DNA of 64,000 nt from Exiguobacterium qingdaonense (GCF_018617855.1 NZ_JACSKY010000007.1:62001-126000); one strand, 5' to 3'. Positions 45,196 through 54,257 are shown, numbered from the stretch's first letter. Translations and numbers: made by a program. The notes: a model not told the origin generated them from the letters alone.

Positions 45196-46821
45196 TTATG
45201 ACGGAATCCATAGTTTTGCAAAATCAAAATAGCCGAACAAGTCGACACATACGTCCTTCAGCTCAACCGGAAACGGAATGGTCCGTTCCTCGTTATAAAG
45301 TGGGATGAAGTACGACTTCTCTTTCAACTCGCGTTCGATTTCCTGGTGCAGCGGCACCCACTCCTCAAACGGCAGGTCATCATATTGTCCGACCCGCTCC
45401 ATCATCCCCTCAATATGCGGTATCACTTTATGCGGAGGCGAGTACTCGTTCGTCATGAACTGTTCAAACCCGAGCGTGATGTTTCGCTCGAACACTTCCC
45501 CGTGTACGACCAAATCGACGTATTCATAATACGTTTTGTCGTGAATCGAATCTTTGAAGCTGATGGGCACGAACTCATAGGCAATCCCATGACGTGTCAA
45601 CATCTCCGCAATCCAGTCGGTCGTATCGTTCGTGAAGTCCGTCTGTTTGATTCGAATCGGTCGGTCGAACGTGACCGGTGTTCCTTTTGGAATGCGATAC
45701 GTCTCGCTCATCGAACCGAGAAAACCTCGGTCGTTCGGTGTTCTCCGTTCATTCAACGTCCCGATTTCCGGTCGAATCTCCGCAATCAACCGATGCATAT
45801 AATGTCTCGCCGCTTCATCGGCGAACACACTATTCGGATGACCGTTTAAGAGGACAAGCCCAAACCCGGACGGTGTCGAGATGTGTCCGGTCTCTTTGGA
45901 ATCTCTTGATGAGATGCGATACGTCGGATCATATCCGTCCGGCACTTTGATGAACTCGACCCGGTCGAGGAGCGCCCGCACCCCAAAATAGTTCTCGAAC
46001 GCAAGTAGGACCGTCTTCTCTCGATCATGCTGGTCCAATTGAAACGGCCCCGTCCCGATACTCCCTTTGGCGATGCTCGTATGAATCATCGACAGTTTCG
46101 GGATGTACGAGTTCCGGCGCCGGTCGAGCGTGACATCGACACGATACGGACCGTTCGATGCGATATGCCGGACGTGCCGGTACATGTACCGATACGCATC
46201 CGACTGGACGAGCATGCGCAGACTCTTCGTCACATCTTTACTCGTCATGAGCGACCCGTCATGGAAACGGACCCCTTTCCGAAGAAACAAGACGAGCGTG
46301 CTCCCCTGCCATTCATGGTGATGCGCGAGCTCCCCGGTGACCTCCCCGGACGCATCAATCATGAACAGACGATTGAATACGTTCTGGACGAGGTGGGCGC
46401 TATGGATGTCAGCCGCCTCGAGCGGATGTGTCGTCAAAAAGTGACGACGGCGCGGGATGATGAGTGCATCGCTCGACGTCTGGACGTAACCGAACTTCTT
46501 CTCGAGCTGGCGCATGAACCGGCCGGCCTGCGCTGGGGACCAGTCCCACTCCAACTGACTCGTCACCGCTTCGACCGACTCTTTTTCCATACGCTCGAGT
46601 AGCTGTTTCGCTAAATCACGCTCGACATGTCGCAGCCATTCGAGGCGTGTCAAATTCCCTCGTCCGCGTCCGCTCGTATATGTGAGCCATCCTTCTTCTT
46701 GCCACCGTGCCAAATGGCGCTTCGTCTGTTTCGGACTCAAATGAATGGATTCCGCCAAATCGGAAATCGTATACGCCCCGTCCCGACACGCTTTCCACAA
46801 CCGAAATAAATATGCATCCAC
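45196..46821 (-). CDS. SgrR-like regulator (winged helix plus solute-binding domain)
   Basis: A 541-residue protein with an N-terminal SgrR-type DNA-binding domain (about residues 1-100; YTISDLAESIHLSPKQTKRH is the helix-turn-helix) joined to a family 5 extracellular solute-binding-like domain (FLRKGVRFHDGSLMTSKDV and later blocks) without a signal peptide. So it is a cytoplasmic sensor-regulator. It starts at GTG 46821 with AAGGGGG 7 bases upstream. It is divergent from an MFS transporter, the arrangement of E. coli sgrR with setA, so the exporter is its likely target. Confidence 0.93.
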   Translation of the reverse strand: MDAYLFRLWKACRDGAYTISDLAESIHLSPKQTKRHLARWQEEGWLTYTSGRGRGNLTRLEWLRHVERDLAKQLLERMEKESVEAVTSQLEWDWSPAQAGRFMRQLEKKFGYVQTSSDALIIPRRRHFLTTHPLEAADIHSAHLVQNVFNRLFMIDASGEVTGELAHHHEWQGSTLVLFLRKGVRFHDGSLMTSKDVTKSLRMLVQSDAYRYMYRHVRHIASNGPYRVDVTLDRRRNSYIPKLSMIHTSIAKGSIGTGPFQLDQHDREKTVLLAFENYFGVRALLDRVEFIKVPDGYDPTYRISSRDSKETGHISTPSGFGLVLLNGHPNSVFADEAARHYMHRLIAEIRPEIGTLNERRTPNDRGFLGSMSETYRIPKGTPVTFDRPIRIKQTDFTNDTTDWIAEMLTRHGIAYEFVPISFKDSIHDKTYYEYVDLVVHGEVFERNITLGFEQFMTNEYSPPHKVIPHIEGMMERVGQYDDLPFEEWVPLHQEIERELKEKSYFIPLYNEERTIPFPVELKDVCVDLFGYFDFAKLWIPS

Positions 46822-46835
46822 GTCATATCCCCCTT

Positions 46836-46868
46836 AAAAGTGGACATCATTTCCCCATGTCGTCCATT
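46836..46868. promoter_or_regulatory. Imperfect inverted repeat between sgrR-like and MFS genes
   Basis: AAAAGTGGACAT and ATGTCGTCCATTTTT flank CATTTCCCC. The arms match imperfectly, with a 3-base insertion in the right arm. It sits in the short divergent intergenic region and may be the operator of the SgrR-like protein. Confidence 0.4.
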
Positions 46869-46921
46869 TTTCAAATCCGTTGTCTTGTTTATCATACAGG
46901 TACAGAATGGAAGGTGACAAT

Positions 46922-48157
46922 ATGAAATGGAAAGATATCCCTAAACCAATAAAAGTTCGACTCGTGACATCGTTTTTTAATCGTTCGGTCTCATTCGCCA
47001 TCATGCCGTTCATGGCACTTCTCTTTGTCAAAGCGTTCAATGAGTGGGTTGCGGGCATCTTCTTAATCTCACTCGTCTGTCTCGGATACGTGATCGGGTT
47101 GATCGGAGGCTACCTTGCCGACAAATTCTCACGGAAGCGACTCCTCGTGTTGACGGCTAGCCTCACCGCATCAATGTTTCTCGTCATGACGCTCAGTCTT
47201 CAGTTCGACCAGATGATTGTCTTCATGATCGCCTATACGATCTTCACGGTCACGAATAACCTCGGACGGCCGGCGATGAGTGCCATCATCATCGATGCGA
47301 CGACGCCGGAGAATCGAAAAGCGGTGTACGCGCTCGATTACTGGTTGATCAATTTATCGATCACGATCGGGACGGCGCTCGGGGGCTGGCTCTATGTCAG
47401 CAACCAACTGTTACTGTTTTGGATTTTGACGTTCACGTCGAGCATGTTGCCGATCGCGTACGCCATCTTCCTCGAGGACACGAAACGGACGTGGACGTCT
47501 CAAAAGCTTCGCCTCGTCTTCGTCGACGTGTTCCAAAGTTACCAAATCGCCTGGCGTGACCGCCCGTTCGTCAAAGTCGTCTTCGGCTCGATGTGCATCC
47601 TCGCCGCCGAGTTCTCGATGGGCAGTTACGTCGCGGTCCGGCTCGCCGATTCATTTAAACCGCTCTCATTCGAAGACTGGATGATCAACGGGGTGCGGAT
47701 GATGAGCTTGATCCAAATCGAGAACACGCTCATCGTCGTCGCGTTGACGTTCTTCATTCAACGTCTCGCCTCCCGCTTCTCAAATAAACATACGCTTCTC
47801 GGTGGACTCGTGCTATACACGATCGGCTACGCGGTCATCACGAGTGCGAACTCGATGCTACTCCTACTCAGTTTCATGCTCATCGCCACGTTCGGGGAAT
47901 TGTTGTATTCACCGGTGTTGAACACGGAGAAGGCGAACATGATGCCGGAAGACCGACGTGGTGCGTACTCGGCGTTTGCCGGAACCTCGTTCGCCGGGGC
48001 CGACTTCTTATCACGCTCGACGATTTTGATTGGGTCGCTTCTCACCCCGTTCATGATGAGTGTCTACATCGGGTTATTGGTCAGCTTCGGCTGCTTCCTC
48101 GTCTATAGCGGAATTTATGTAAAAGAAAAACTCGTTCCTCGACGAGCGGTGTCTTAA
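46922..48157 (+). CDS. MFS transporter divergent from the SgrR-like gene
   Basis: A 411-residue, 12-helix major facilitator protein. Motif A is GGYLADKFSRKRLLVL, and the second half has IGYAVITSANSMLLLL with a polar C-terminal end. ATG 46922 is preceded by GAAGGTGACAAT; the longer reading to 46880 is less likely. It is paired head-to-head with the SgrR-like regulator, so an efflux role for sugars or a toxic compound is suggested by analogy with SetA. The substrate is not determined. Confidence 0.9.
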   Translation: MKWKDIPKPIKVRLVTSFFNRSVSFAIMPFMALLFVKAFNEWVAGIFLISLVCLGYVIGLIGGYLADKFSRKRLLVLTASLTASMFLVMTLSLQFDQMIVFMIAYTIFTVTNNLGRPAMSAIIIDATTPENRKAVYALDYWLINLSITIGTALGGWLYVSNQLLLFWILTFTSSMLPIAYAIFLEDTKRTWTSQKLRLVFVDVFQSYQIAWRDRPFVKVVFGSMCILAAEFSMGSYVAVRLADSFKPLSFEDWMINGVRMMSLIQIENTLIVVALTFFIQRLASRFSNKHTLLGGLVLYTIGYAVITSANSMLLLLSFMLIATFGELLYSPVLNTEKANMMPEDRRGAYSAFAGTSFAGADFLSRSTILIGSLLTPFMMSVYIGLLVSFGCFLVYSGIYVKEKLVPRRAVS

Positions 48158-48163
48158 TGATGA

Positions 48164-48193
48164 CCATCCCTTCGTTGAGGGATGGTTTTTAGT
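48164..48193 (+). terminator. Terminator of the MFS gene
   Basis: ACCATCCCT-TCGTTG-AGGGATGGT followed by TTTTT. Confidence 0.9.
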
Positions 48194-48278
48194 CGAGCTG
48201 TTGTTAATCAGTATGTCCCCAGTTGATAACCACTCTGCATTTGTAGACGCGAACGAAGTGGTCTGTTCGCCCCTCACT

Positions 48279-48437
48279 TCATAATCCGATTACCGCCACG
48301 GTTAACCCGCCGTAAACGAACCCGAGTACGATGGCACTGATGGCCATTCGTTTATATTGTGGATATTGATAAAGCGCAATCGCCCCACCGATGACGTGAA
48401 CAAATGCGACGATAAACGTTAAAATCGGAAACAGCAT
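48279..48437 (-). CDS. 52-residue small membrane protein
   Basis: A short gene hidden in the gap before the TM2 gene. It has two hydrophobic helices (about residues 3-22 and 31-51) joined by a polar turn (YQYPQYKR). ATG 48437 has AGAGG 6-9 bases upstream, and the reading frame is uninterrupted to TGA at 48279. It is divergent from the TM2 gene. The function is unknown; glycines (VIGGAIAL, VYGGLTVAVIGL) suggest close helix packing. Confidence 0.7.
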   Translation of the reverse strand: MLFPILTFIVAFVHVIGGAIALYQYPQYKRMAISAIVLGFVYGGLTVAVIGL

Positions 48438-48541
48438 AGCGAACCTCTTTTCTTTTTAGGAAATCATGGAAACAAATCCATTCTCCGATATACTTGAGTG
48501 CGAACTCATTATAACAATTATGGATAAGGAGTTGGAGTCTT

Positions 48542-48877
48542 ATGAATGATTCGCGTATGGATTTGACGACAGAAGAAATGTTACTCGTGAACAGCGAAGT
48601 TGAAAAACGAAAACGTAGCTTGCTCGTCGCCTACTTACTTTGGTTTTGCCTCGGTGCACTCGGTGCGCATCGCTTTTATTTCAAAAAGATCGGTTCAGGG
48701 ATCGCCATGGTCCTACTCGTCGTCTTGACGTTTGGTCTCGGTGCATTCATCACAGGCATTTGGGCACTCGTTGATGCATTTCTCATGCCGGGTTGGCAAC
48801 AACGTGAAGTTGAGCAGATTGAGCGCGAGACGATTAAGCTGCTTCAAACACGTTCTGATCGCTATACAGGATTCTAA
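48542..48877 (+). CDS. TM2 domain protein
   Basis: A 111-residue protein with a polar N-terminus, then the TM2 domain: AYLLWFCLGALGAHRFYFKK and a second helix pair segment with TFGLGAFITGIWALVDAFLM. The HRFYF block and the D in the second helix are the family's conserved parts. TM2 proteins are widespread small membrane proteins of unclear role. ATG 48542 has AAGGAG upstream. It is a single gene ended by a bidirectional terminator. Confidence 0.93.
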   Translation: MNDSRMDLTTEEMLLVNSEVEKRKRSLLVAYLLWFCLGALGAHRFYFKKIGSGIAMVLLVVLTFGLGAFITGIWALVDAFLMPGWQQREVEQIERETIKLLQTRSDRYTGF

Positions 48878-48886
48878 TCAAAAAGA

Positions 48887-48918
48887 CGATCGAGGCATTT
48901 CGCCCCGATCGTCTTTCA
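48887..48918. terminator. Bidirectional terminator
   Basis: AAGACGATCG...CGATCGTCTT with a GC-rich loop, between the TM2 gene and the converging NADP-binding gene. Confidence 0.85.
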
Positions 48919-49494
48919 TCGTTCTGTTAAGTAGAAGGCGAAGTCCCGTGCTTTTCGCTCTTTTACCGCATGATGAATCCATAGCCACGCCAACCCTTCT
49001 AGTTCACGAGCAAGCTTCAGACCGTGGAGCGGATGTGTATCGAAGCCGATCTTGTTCGATAGCTCAACGACAAGCCGCACCGCCTCTTCATCTTCACCCG
49101 CGACGAACATGACGGACCCATCTGGATTACCTAAATTCTCGACCCCGGTCTGATTGAACGCCTTCACCACTTTCGTATCCGGAATGAGTCGTTGTAAATA
49201 CTCCGCACCCGATACCCCGTCCGGTCGCTCGACTTCGTTAAACTCGATCGCGATCGGATTCGTCACATCGATCAATACTTTCCCATCTAGTCCGTCGAGT
49301 GTCGGCAACAGGTCGACCGCTGCCGCGAACGGTGTACATAACAGGAGCACATCGCTCGCTGAGGCGACCTCCTGTAAGGTCAACGTTCCTTCCCGCTCCG
49401 TCCGAGTCCCGTACAGCACTTCATAGCCTGCTCGTTCGAACTGCTCCCCGAGCGTGCGTCCGACTTTCCCGGCACCTAAAATTCCGAGTTTCAT
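48916..49494 (-). CDS. NADPH-dependent F420 reductase-like oxidoreductase
   Basis: A 192-residue protein with an N-terminal Rossmann fold (KLGILGAGKVGRTLGEQFE) and GTR after the second strand, a pattern preferring NADP. Conserved blocks include LIDVTNPIAIEF and VVKAFNQTG, typical of the F420-dependent NADP reductase/coenzyme-binding family (COG2085). Bacilli lack F420, so the substrate is probably another small molecule. It is 3 bp downstream of the DUF1269-like gene, so both are in one operon. Confidence 0.85.
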   Translation of the reverse strand: MKLGILGAGKVGRTLGEQFERAGYEVLYGTRTEREGTLTLQEVASASDVLLLCTPFAAAVDLLPTLDGLDGKVLIDVTNPIAIEFNEVERPDGVSGAEYLQRLIPDTKVVKAFNQTGVENLGNPDGSVMFVAGEDEEAVRLVVELSNKIGFDTHPLHGLKLARELEGLAWLWIHHAVKERKARDFAFYLTER

Positions 49495-49497
49495 GTC

Positions 49498-49971
49498 TCA
49501 CAGCTCCTCGTCTGTCCGTGTGACCGTCCCTCCGTATTCTTCTGCGAGCCCGTCTAAAATCGATGGATCAAACTCCTCCCCGATGGCCATGACCCCGGTT
49601 TGACCCGGCTCAATGTTACCGACCGTCCGCTTGAACGTATCTTGAATGCCTTGCATATGCTTCACGTCTTTCGTACCACCGATGAGACCACCTGTGAGTG
49701 TCCCGAACAGGATACCGAACGGACCTCCGAGGATTCCAACCGCCATCCCGATGAGCGCACCTTTCGTCGACTTGTTGACCGGCGCGAGCTGCGCCGCATC
49801 CTCAAACGAAAACGCCCCGTTCTCTTCACGCTTGATGACGACCAATTGTTCAAAACCGACGAGCCCATCCGAATGGTATTTTTTCAGCTTACTGAACGCT
49901 TGATACGAGATCGCCTCTTCTGGGAACGTGAACGTGACGATGTGATACGGTTGTTTTTCCTTTTTAGCCAT
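49498..49971 (-). CDS. DUF1269-like membrane protein
   Basis: A 157-residue protein. The N-terminal third is a soluble alpha/beta region (IVTFTFPEEAISYQAFSKL), followed by a glycine-rich hydrophobic segment (about residues 70-100) and a C-terminal part with TGVMAIGEEFDPSILDGL. This matches the DUF1269 family. ATG 49971 has AGGAGG upstream. Its function is unknown. Confidence 0.8.
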   Translation of the reverse strand: MAKKEKQPYHIVTFTFPEEAISYQAFSKLKKYHSDGLVGFEQLVVIKREENGAFSFEDAAQLAPVNKSTKGALIGMAVGILGGPFGILFGTLTGGLIGGTKDVKHMQGIQDTFKRTVGNIEPGQTGVMAIGEEFDPSILDGLAEEYGGTVTRTDEEL

Positions 49972-50044
49972 GAAAAATTCCTCCTCTAAGGTAAAAAAAC
50001 ATGACGCGCACTTACCCTACTCTTTTTCCCTGCTTTTCCGTAAA

Positions 50045-50070
50045 AAAACCTAGTCCGTAGACTAGGTTCA
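50045..50070 (-). terminator. Terminator of the siderophore transporter operon
   Basis: AACCTAGTC-TACG-GACTAGGTT followed by TTTTT, read leftward, at the end of the ATPase gene. Confidence 0.9.
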
Positions 50071-50874
50071 GGTCGGTCGCTTTTCATTCAACTCGTAGTG
50101 TGAATACGGTACACAGAGCGGTGTCCCGTATAGCGGGTCCTCCGTCACTATGACTTTGAGACCGAATACGTCTTTCATGAACGTTTCATCGACGACATCG
50201 TTCGGACTGCCTTCGCGGTACACGTTACCGCCAGCTAATGCGATGACATGATCGGCATAGCGACAGGCAAGGTGCAGGTCGTGGAGCACCATGATGATCG
50301 TCTTTCCTTCTAACCGGTTCAACCGATACATTAAGTCCAAAATCTCGATTTGGTGTGACATATCCAAATATGTCGTCGGCTCGTCGAGCAAAATCGTCTC
50401 CGACTCTTGGGCGAGCGCCAACGCGATCCATACCCGTTGTTTTTGTCCACCGGAAAGGTTGCTGACGAGCGTGTCACGGAGCGACACCGTATCGGTAAAG
50501 GCGAGTGCCCGTTCGACGGCCCGTTCATCGTCCTCCGAATATCGTTTGAAGAACGTCTGGTACGGATAACGACCGAAGCGAACGAGTTGTTCGACGGTCA
50601 ATCCATCCGGTGCCACGTTCACTTGCGGCATGAATGTCATGAGTCGTGCCGCCTCTTTCGCCCGATACGAATCGAGCGGTTTGTCCCGAAATGCGATATC
50701 TCCGCCTAGTGCATCTCTCTGTCTCGCGAGCGTCGAGAGGAGCGTCGACTTTCCGCAACCGTTCGCCCCGAGAAGGACAGTGATCTTCCCATGAGGAATG
50801 GAGAACGATAATCGATTAAGCACCGTCTTCTGTTCATATCCGATGGTTACTTCGTTCAAATCAAATGTGTTCAT
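50068..50874 (-). CDS. Iron-siderophore ABC transporter ATP-binding protein
   Basis: A 268-residue FecE/FhuC-type ATPase. Walker A GANGCGKSTLLSTLA, signature LSGGQKQRVWIAL, Walker B TILLDEPTTYLD and the H-loop VLHDLHLACRY are all present. It drives ferric siderophore import through the two permeases. It overlaps the upstream permease gene by 4 bp and is the last gene of the operon. A Fur box controls the divergent promoter region. Confidence 0.96.
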   Translation of the reverse strand: MNTFDLNEVTIGYEQKTVLNRLSFSIPHGKITVLLGANGCGKSTLLSTLARQRDALGGDIAFRDKPLDSYRAKEAARLMTFMPQVNVAPDGLTVEQLVRFGRYPYQTFFKRYSEDDERAVERALAFTDTVSLRDTLVSNLSGGQKQRVWIALALAQESETILLDEPTTYLDMSHQIEILDLMYRLNRLEGKTIIMVLHDLHLACRYADHVIALAGGNVYREGSPNDVVDETFMKDVFGLKVIVTEDPLYGTPLCVPYSHYELNEKRPT

Positions 50875-51917
50875 CTTATGCTTCCTTTCATCATCCGTCG
50901 AAGTAAATAGAAGAAATACGGTGCTCCGATGACGGCCGTCATCACCCCGGTCCGTAATTCATACGGATAAAAAATCGTCCGAGCGAGCACATCCGCCAAC
51001 ACGACAATCGTCGCCCCGACGAGAAGCGTCGCCCAAATATAAGGGAGCTTCAACCCTTGTCGGGCGATATGAGGTGCCATCAACCCGACAAATCCAATCG
51101 CGCCGACAAAGGCGACACCAATGCCGGCGAGTAAACAGGAAAGCAACAACGTCCCACGCTGGATCCCTCGTACCGGTACACCGATGCTCGTCGCCGTCGC
51201 TTCACTGATATGGAGCGGTCGCACGTGACGTTCAATCAAAAGGGCTGCCAACAAAAAGAGAAGTACGAACGGAACCATGATTTTCAATTGATTCCACGTC
51301 GCGGCATAGACGGTACCGGTGAGCCATTGCTGGATATCGTTCTTCCGGTAGACGTTGGAGGCGAGCATCATGAACTGAACGATGCCTTGTGAGAAGATAC
51401 TGATCCCAATCCCGACGAGCGCGAGCCGGACCGGTGGGACCCCACGTTTCAATAAATAAAAGAGGAACACCCCGACAACGATCGCCCCGAGAAAGGAGGC
51501 AATCGGGATGTAAGCGAGCGGGACCGATAGCTGGTTCGTTCGCTCATCCGTAAAAACGGTGAAAAACGTGGCCGTCGCAACCCCTGCCCCACCGACAATC
51601 CCGAAAATCTCGGGGGAAGCCAACTCATTTTTAATCGTCAGCTGTAACAAGTGACCGCTGACGGCGAGACTCGCGCCGGCGGTGATTGCCATCAACACAC
51701 GTGGCATCCGGAACTCGAAGACGACGAGTTGCTCGAACGCGTCCCCTCCCCCAATGAACAGGGCAGCGAGTGAAGCAGGGCTAAGGAACGTATCCCCAAT
51801 GGCGAGCCCGAAATAAATCGACAGGAGTAATCCGACGACAAGTAGAAGCGCCAACTCGATTTCACGCTTTCGGAGCGTGAACGAGACGGGGCCTTTTCGA
51901 AAGCGATATGTTTTCAT
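50871..51917 (-). CDS. Iron-siderophore ABC transporter permease, second subunit
   Basis: A 348-residue FecCD-family permease with about nine membrane helices. The EAA-like region FVGLMAPHIARQGLK, which contacts the ATPase, is present near residues 270-285. ATG 51917 has AAGGAG upstream and overlaps the stop of the first permease gene by 4 bp. It forms a heterodimer with that permease. Confidence 0.95.
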   Translation of the reverse strand: MKTYRFRKGPVSFTLRKREIELALLLVVGLLLSIYFGLAIGDTFLSPASLAALFIGGGDAFEQLVVFEFRMPRVLMAITAGASLAVSGHLLQLTIKNELASPEIFGIVGGAGVATATFFTVFTDERTNQLSVPLAYIPIASFLGAIVVGVFLFYLLKRGVPPVRLALVGIGISIFSQGIVQFMMLASNVYRKNDIQQWLTGTVYAATWNQLKIMVPFVLLFLLAALLIERHVRPLHISEATATSIGVPVRGIQRGTLLLSCLLAGIGVAFVGAIGFVGLMAPHIARQGLKLPYIWATLLVGATIVVLADVLARTIFYPYELRTGVMTAVIGAPYFFYLLRRMMKGSIR

Positions 51918-52894
51918 GATTTGAAGACTCCTTGTCTGACACTGACGAGATAGATGAAGAATGCCCCACCGATGACGGCGAGTACGACGCCAACGGTCAC
52001 TTCACGTGGGAACAAGATGACACGTCCCAAAATATCCGCCGCAAGCAACAAGACGCTACCGATGAGGGCACTTCCGGCGAGACGGGCGAAAAAGGCCGTC
52101 CCAAATAGATACTTCGCCAAATGGGGGGCGAGTAGACCGGCGAATGCGATCGGTCCGGCGAGCGCCACCCCGAATGCGGAGAGCACGACGGCGAGTGTCA
52201 CCGCGACAAATTTGATGACACCGACGTTTTGTCCGAGTGAACGCGCAACCTGGTCTCCGAGCGATAACGTCTCTAACTCTTTACTGAGCAAGAGGACGAG
52301 TACGACCGCACCCACCATCCATGGCAATAACGCCTCGACGAGCGTAAGCGACCGTCCGGCGACCGATCCGGTCAACCAGAACAGCACTTCATCGAGCGCC
52401 CCTTCCTCATACGCGATGATCGACTGGGTGAACGAGCTGAAGAGGGCGGCAAGCGACGCCCCGGCAAGCGTCATATACATGACGTTCCCCCCGTTCGCAC
52501 TGAGCAGATAGACAATCACACCGGCGATAAATGCACCGATGAGCGAGGCGATCGTGAACGAGGCGATACTGCTGAATCCAAAAAGCGTCACAAGCACGAT
52601 AGCCAGACTCGCACCTGCATTCACCGCCAAAATATCAGGGGATGCGAGCGGGTTACGGGTCACGAGCTGAAAGATGAGACCGGCGAGACCGAGCACGCTA
52701 CCGACGAGTAGCGCGACGATTGTCCGTGGGATGCGATTGTCGGCTAAGGCAATCATCGCTTGAGATGAACCGTCCGCCCGGAACGTGAGCACGTCTTCGT
52801 GACTGACCGTGATGACACCGACGCGCAAGCTGATATAACTCAAGATAGGCAAACAAATGATCAAGAGCAGTAATTTGATCCAAGTTTTTTTCAT
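51914..52894 (-). CDS. Iron-siderophore ABC transporter permease, first subunit
   Basis: A 326-residue FecCD-family permease, homologous to the next gene, with the ATPase-contact loop FAGLLAPHLAKYL. ATG 52894 is chosen because GAGGAC lies just before it; the reading to 52930 lacks a site. First gene of the leftward operon, and divergent from the binding-protein gene with a Fur box between. Confidence 0.94.
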   Translation of the reverse strand: MKKTWIKLLLLIICLPILSYISLRVGVITVSHEDVLTFRADGSSQAMIALADNRIPRTIVALLVGSVLGLAGLIFQLVTRNPLASPDILAVNAGASLAIVLVTLFGFSSIASFTIASLIGAFIAGVIVYLLSANGGNVMYMTLAGASLAALFSSFTQSIIAYEEGALDEVLFWLTGSVAGRSLTLVEALLPWMVGAVVLVLLLSKELETLSLGDQVARSLGQNVGVIKFVAVTLAVVLSAFGVALAGPIAFAGLLAPHLAKYLFGTAFFARLAGSALIGSVLLLAADILGRVILFPREVTVGVVLAVIGGAFFIYLVSVRQGVFKS

Positions 52895-52949
52895 GTCCTC
52901 ACTTCTTTCCTTTCCTACCATAGCAAACATTCCGTTCTAGAAAAAGGGG

Positions 52950-52979
52950 TTGACAGTGAGAATCATTATCACTTATAGT
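52950..52979 (+). promoter_or_regulatory. Fur-controlled promoter of the siderophore-binding protein
   Basis: TTGACA (52950-52955) and TATAGT (52974-52979) with an 18-bp spacer. The Fur box TGAGAATCATTATCA (52957-52971) lies between them; it matches the TGATAAT-N-ATTATCA consensus at 14 of 15 positions. Low iron should release both divergent directions. Confidence 0.93.
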
Positions 52980-53015
52980 CAGGAAGGAAAATCACCTACA
53001 TAGAGGAGAATGGTC

Positions 53016-53954
53016 ATGAAAAAATGGATGCTCGCGTTACTTACGCTTTGCCTTACTGTCGTCCTCGCTGCTTGCGGCGGGTCAGACGATCCAGATAACG
53101 AGACAAAATCAAATGAAGAAGCAGCAACTCGCTCCATCGAACACGCAATGGGAACGGCGGATGTGCCTGAAAACCCGGAACGTGTCGTCGTCTTGACGAA
53201 CGAAGGGACAGAAGCCCTTCTCGCCCTCGGCGTCAAACCGGTCGGTGCCGTCAAATCATGGAACGGCGATCCGTGGTACCCGCACATCGAGTCTGAGATG
53301 ACAGATGTGACGGAAGTCGGGACAGAGAGTGAAGTCAACTTGGAGGCCATCGCGAAACTCAAGCCAGATCTCATCATCGGAACGAAACTTCGTCAAGAAA
53401 ACATCTATGACAAGTTGAACGCGATCGCACCGACGGTCATGTCAGAGACGCTTAAGGGAGACTGGCAAGAAAACTTCGCCCTTTATGCGAACGCACTCAA
53501 CCTTGAAGAGGAAGGGAACCAAGCGTTGGCTGACTACGACCAGCACGTCGAAGACACGAAAGCTGAACTCGGAGATGCCGTGAATAAAGAACTCTCCGTC
53601 GTGCGCTTCCTTCCAGGTGCGTCACGCATCTACTTCACAGATAGCTTTTCAGGTGTCGTCCTAGGCGATGTAGGGGTAAAGCGCCCAGCTTCACAAGATC
53701 GCACTGAATTCGCTGAAGAGATTACGATGGAGCGGATCCCAGAGATGGCGGGCGACCACATCGTCTACTTCACATACGGTGGAGCGGACGGGTCGAAGAC
53801 AGCTGAAGAATGGCAGTCAAGCCAGTTGTGGAAAGACCTCGATGCTGTCAAAGCAGGGGAAGTGACAGAAGTCAGTGATGACATCTGGAACACATCGGGT
53901 GGCGTCTTATCTGCCAACCAAGTGCTCGATGAACTCGTCGACATCTTGAAGTAA
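53016..53954 (+). CDS. Iron-siderophore binding lipoprotein
   Basis: A 312-residue periplasmic-binding-type lipoprotein. The signal peptide ends in the lipobox TVVLAACGG, so it is lipid-anchored outside the membrane. The mature part begins with EHAMGTADVPENPERVVVL and has LEAIAKLKPDLIIGTKL, both typical of FhuD/FecB proteins. It delivers ferric siderophore to the permeases encoded divergently. ATG 53016 with GGAGA 9 bases upstream is preferred to ATG 53010, which is too close. Confidence 0.95.
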   Translation: MKKWMLALLTLCLTVVLAACGGSDDPDNETKSNEEAATRSIEHAMGTADVPENPERVVVLTNEGTEALLALGVKPVGAVKSWNGDPWYPHIESEMTDVTEVGTESEVNLEAIAKLKPDLIIGTKLRQENIYDKLNAIAPTVMSETLKGDWQENFALYANALNLEEEGNQALADYDQHVEDTKAELGDAVNKELSVVRFLPGASRIYFTDSFSGVVLGDVGVKRPASQDRTEFAEEITMERIPEMAGDHIVYFTYGGADGSKTAEEWQSSQLWKDLDAVKAGEVTEVSDDIWNTSGGVLSANQVLDELVDILK

Positions 53955-53958
53955 ACAA

Positions 53959-53990
53959 TTGCGCACCAATTGAATTGGTGCGCTTTTTCA
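53959..53990 (+). terminator. Terminator of the binding-protein gene
   Basis: GCGCACCAATT-GA-ATTGGTGCGC followed by TTTTT. Confidence 0.93.
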
Positions 53991-54038
53991 TACACTCATA
54001 TGGTAAAATTTACATATCAACTCATAAGGAGCTTTGCT

Positions 54039-54221
54039 ATGCAACGTACACTTCGAAAGTCGGCGACGGACCGCTCGATTGCCGGTGTATGCGGTGGGAT
54101 CGCTGAATACGTGAACATCTCTTCACTCGGTATTCGGCTACTATTCATCTTTTTGCCGGCTAACTTTCTCATCTACATCCTTCTTGCCAATTTCATGAAA
54201 GATGAACCACACTATCTATAA
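54039..54221 (+). CDS. PspC domain small membrane protein
   Basis: A 60-residue protein with the PspC pattern: RSIAGVCGGIAEYVNI, then a single membrane helix pair region (GIRLLFIFLPANFLIYILL). ATG 54039 has AAGGAG upstream; the longer frame to 53970 would cross the previous terminator. PspC proteins respond to membrane stress in other bacteria. It has no psp-like neighbour here. It is ended by a bidirectional hairpin. Confidence 0.92.
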   Translation: MQRTLRKSATDRSIAGVCGGIAEYVNISSLGIRLLFIFLPANFLIYILLANFMKDEPHYL

Positions 54222-54257
54222 AAAACGCGAAAGCTGTTAGCTTCCGCGTTTTTTGTT
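54222..54257. terminator. Bidirectional terminator
   Basis: AACGCGAAAGCT-GTT-AGCTTCCGCGTT with A- and T-runs, between pspC-like and NADH oxidase genes. Confidence 0.9.

Noticed and set aside
45196-46821. Peptide ABC transporter binding protein
   Set aside because: It has a family 5 binding domain but no signal peptide or lipobox, and its N-terminus is a winged helix, so it is a regulator.
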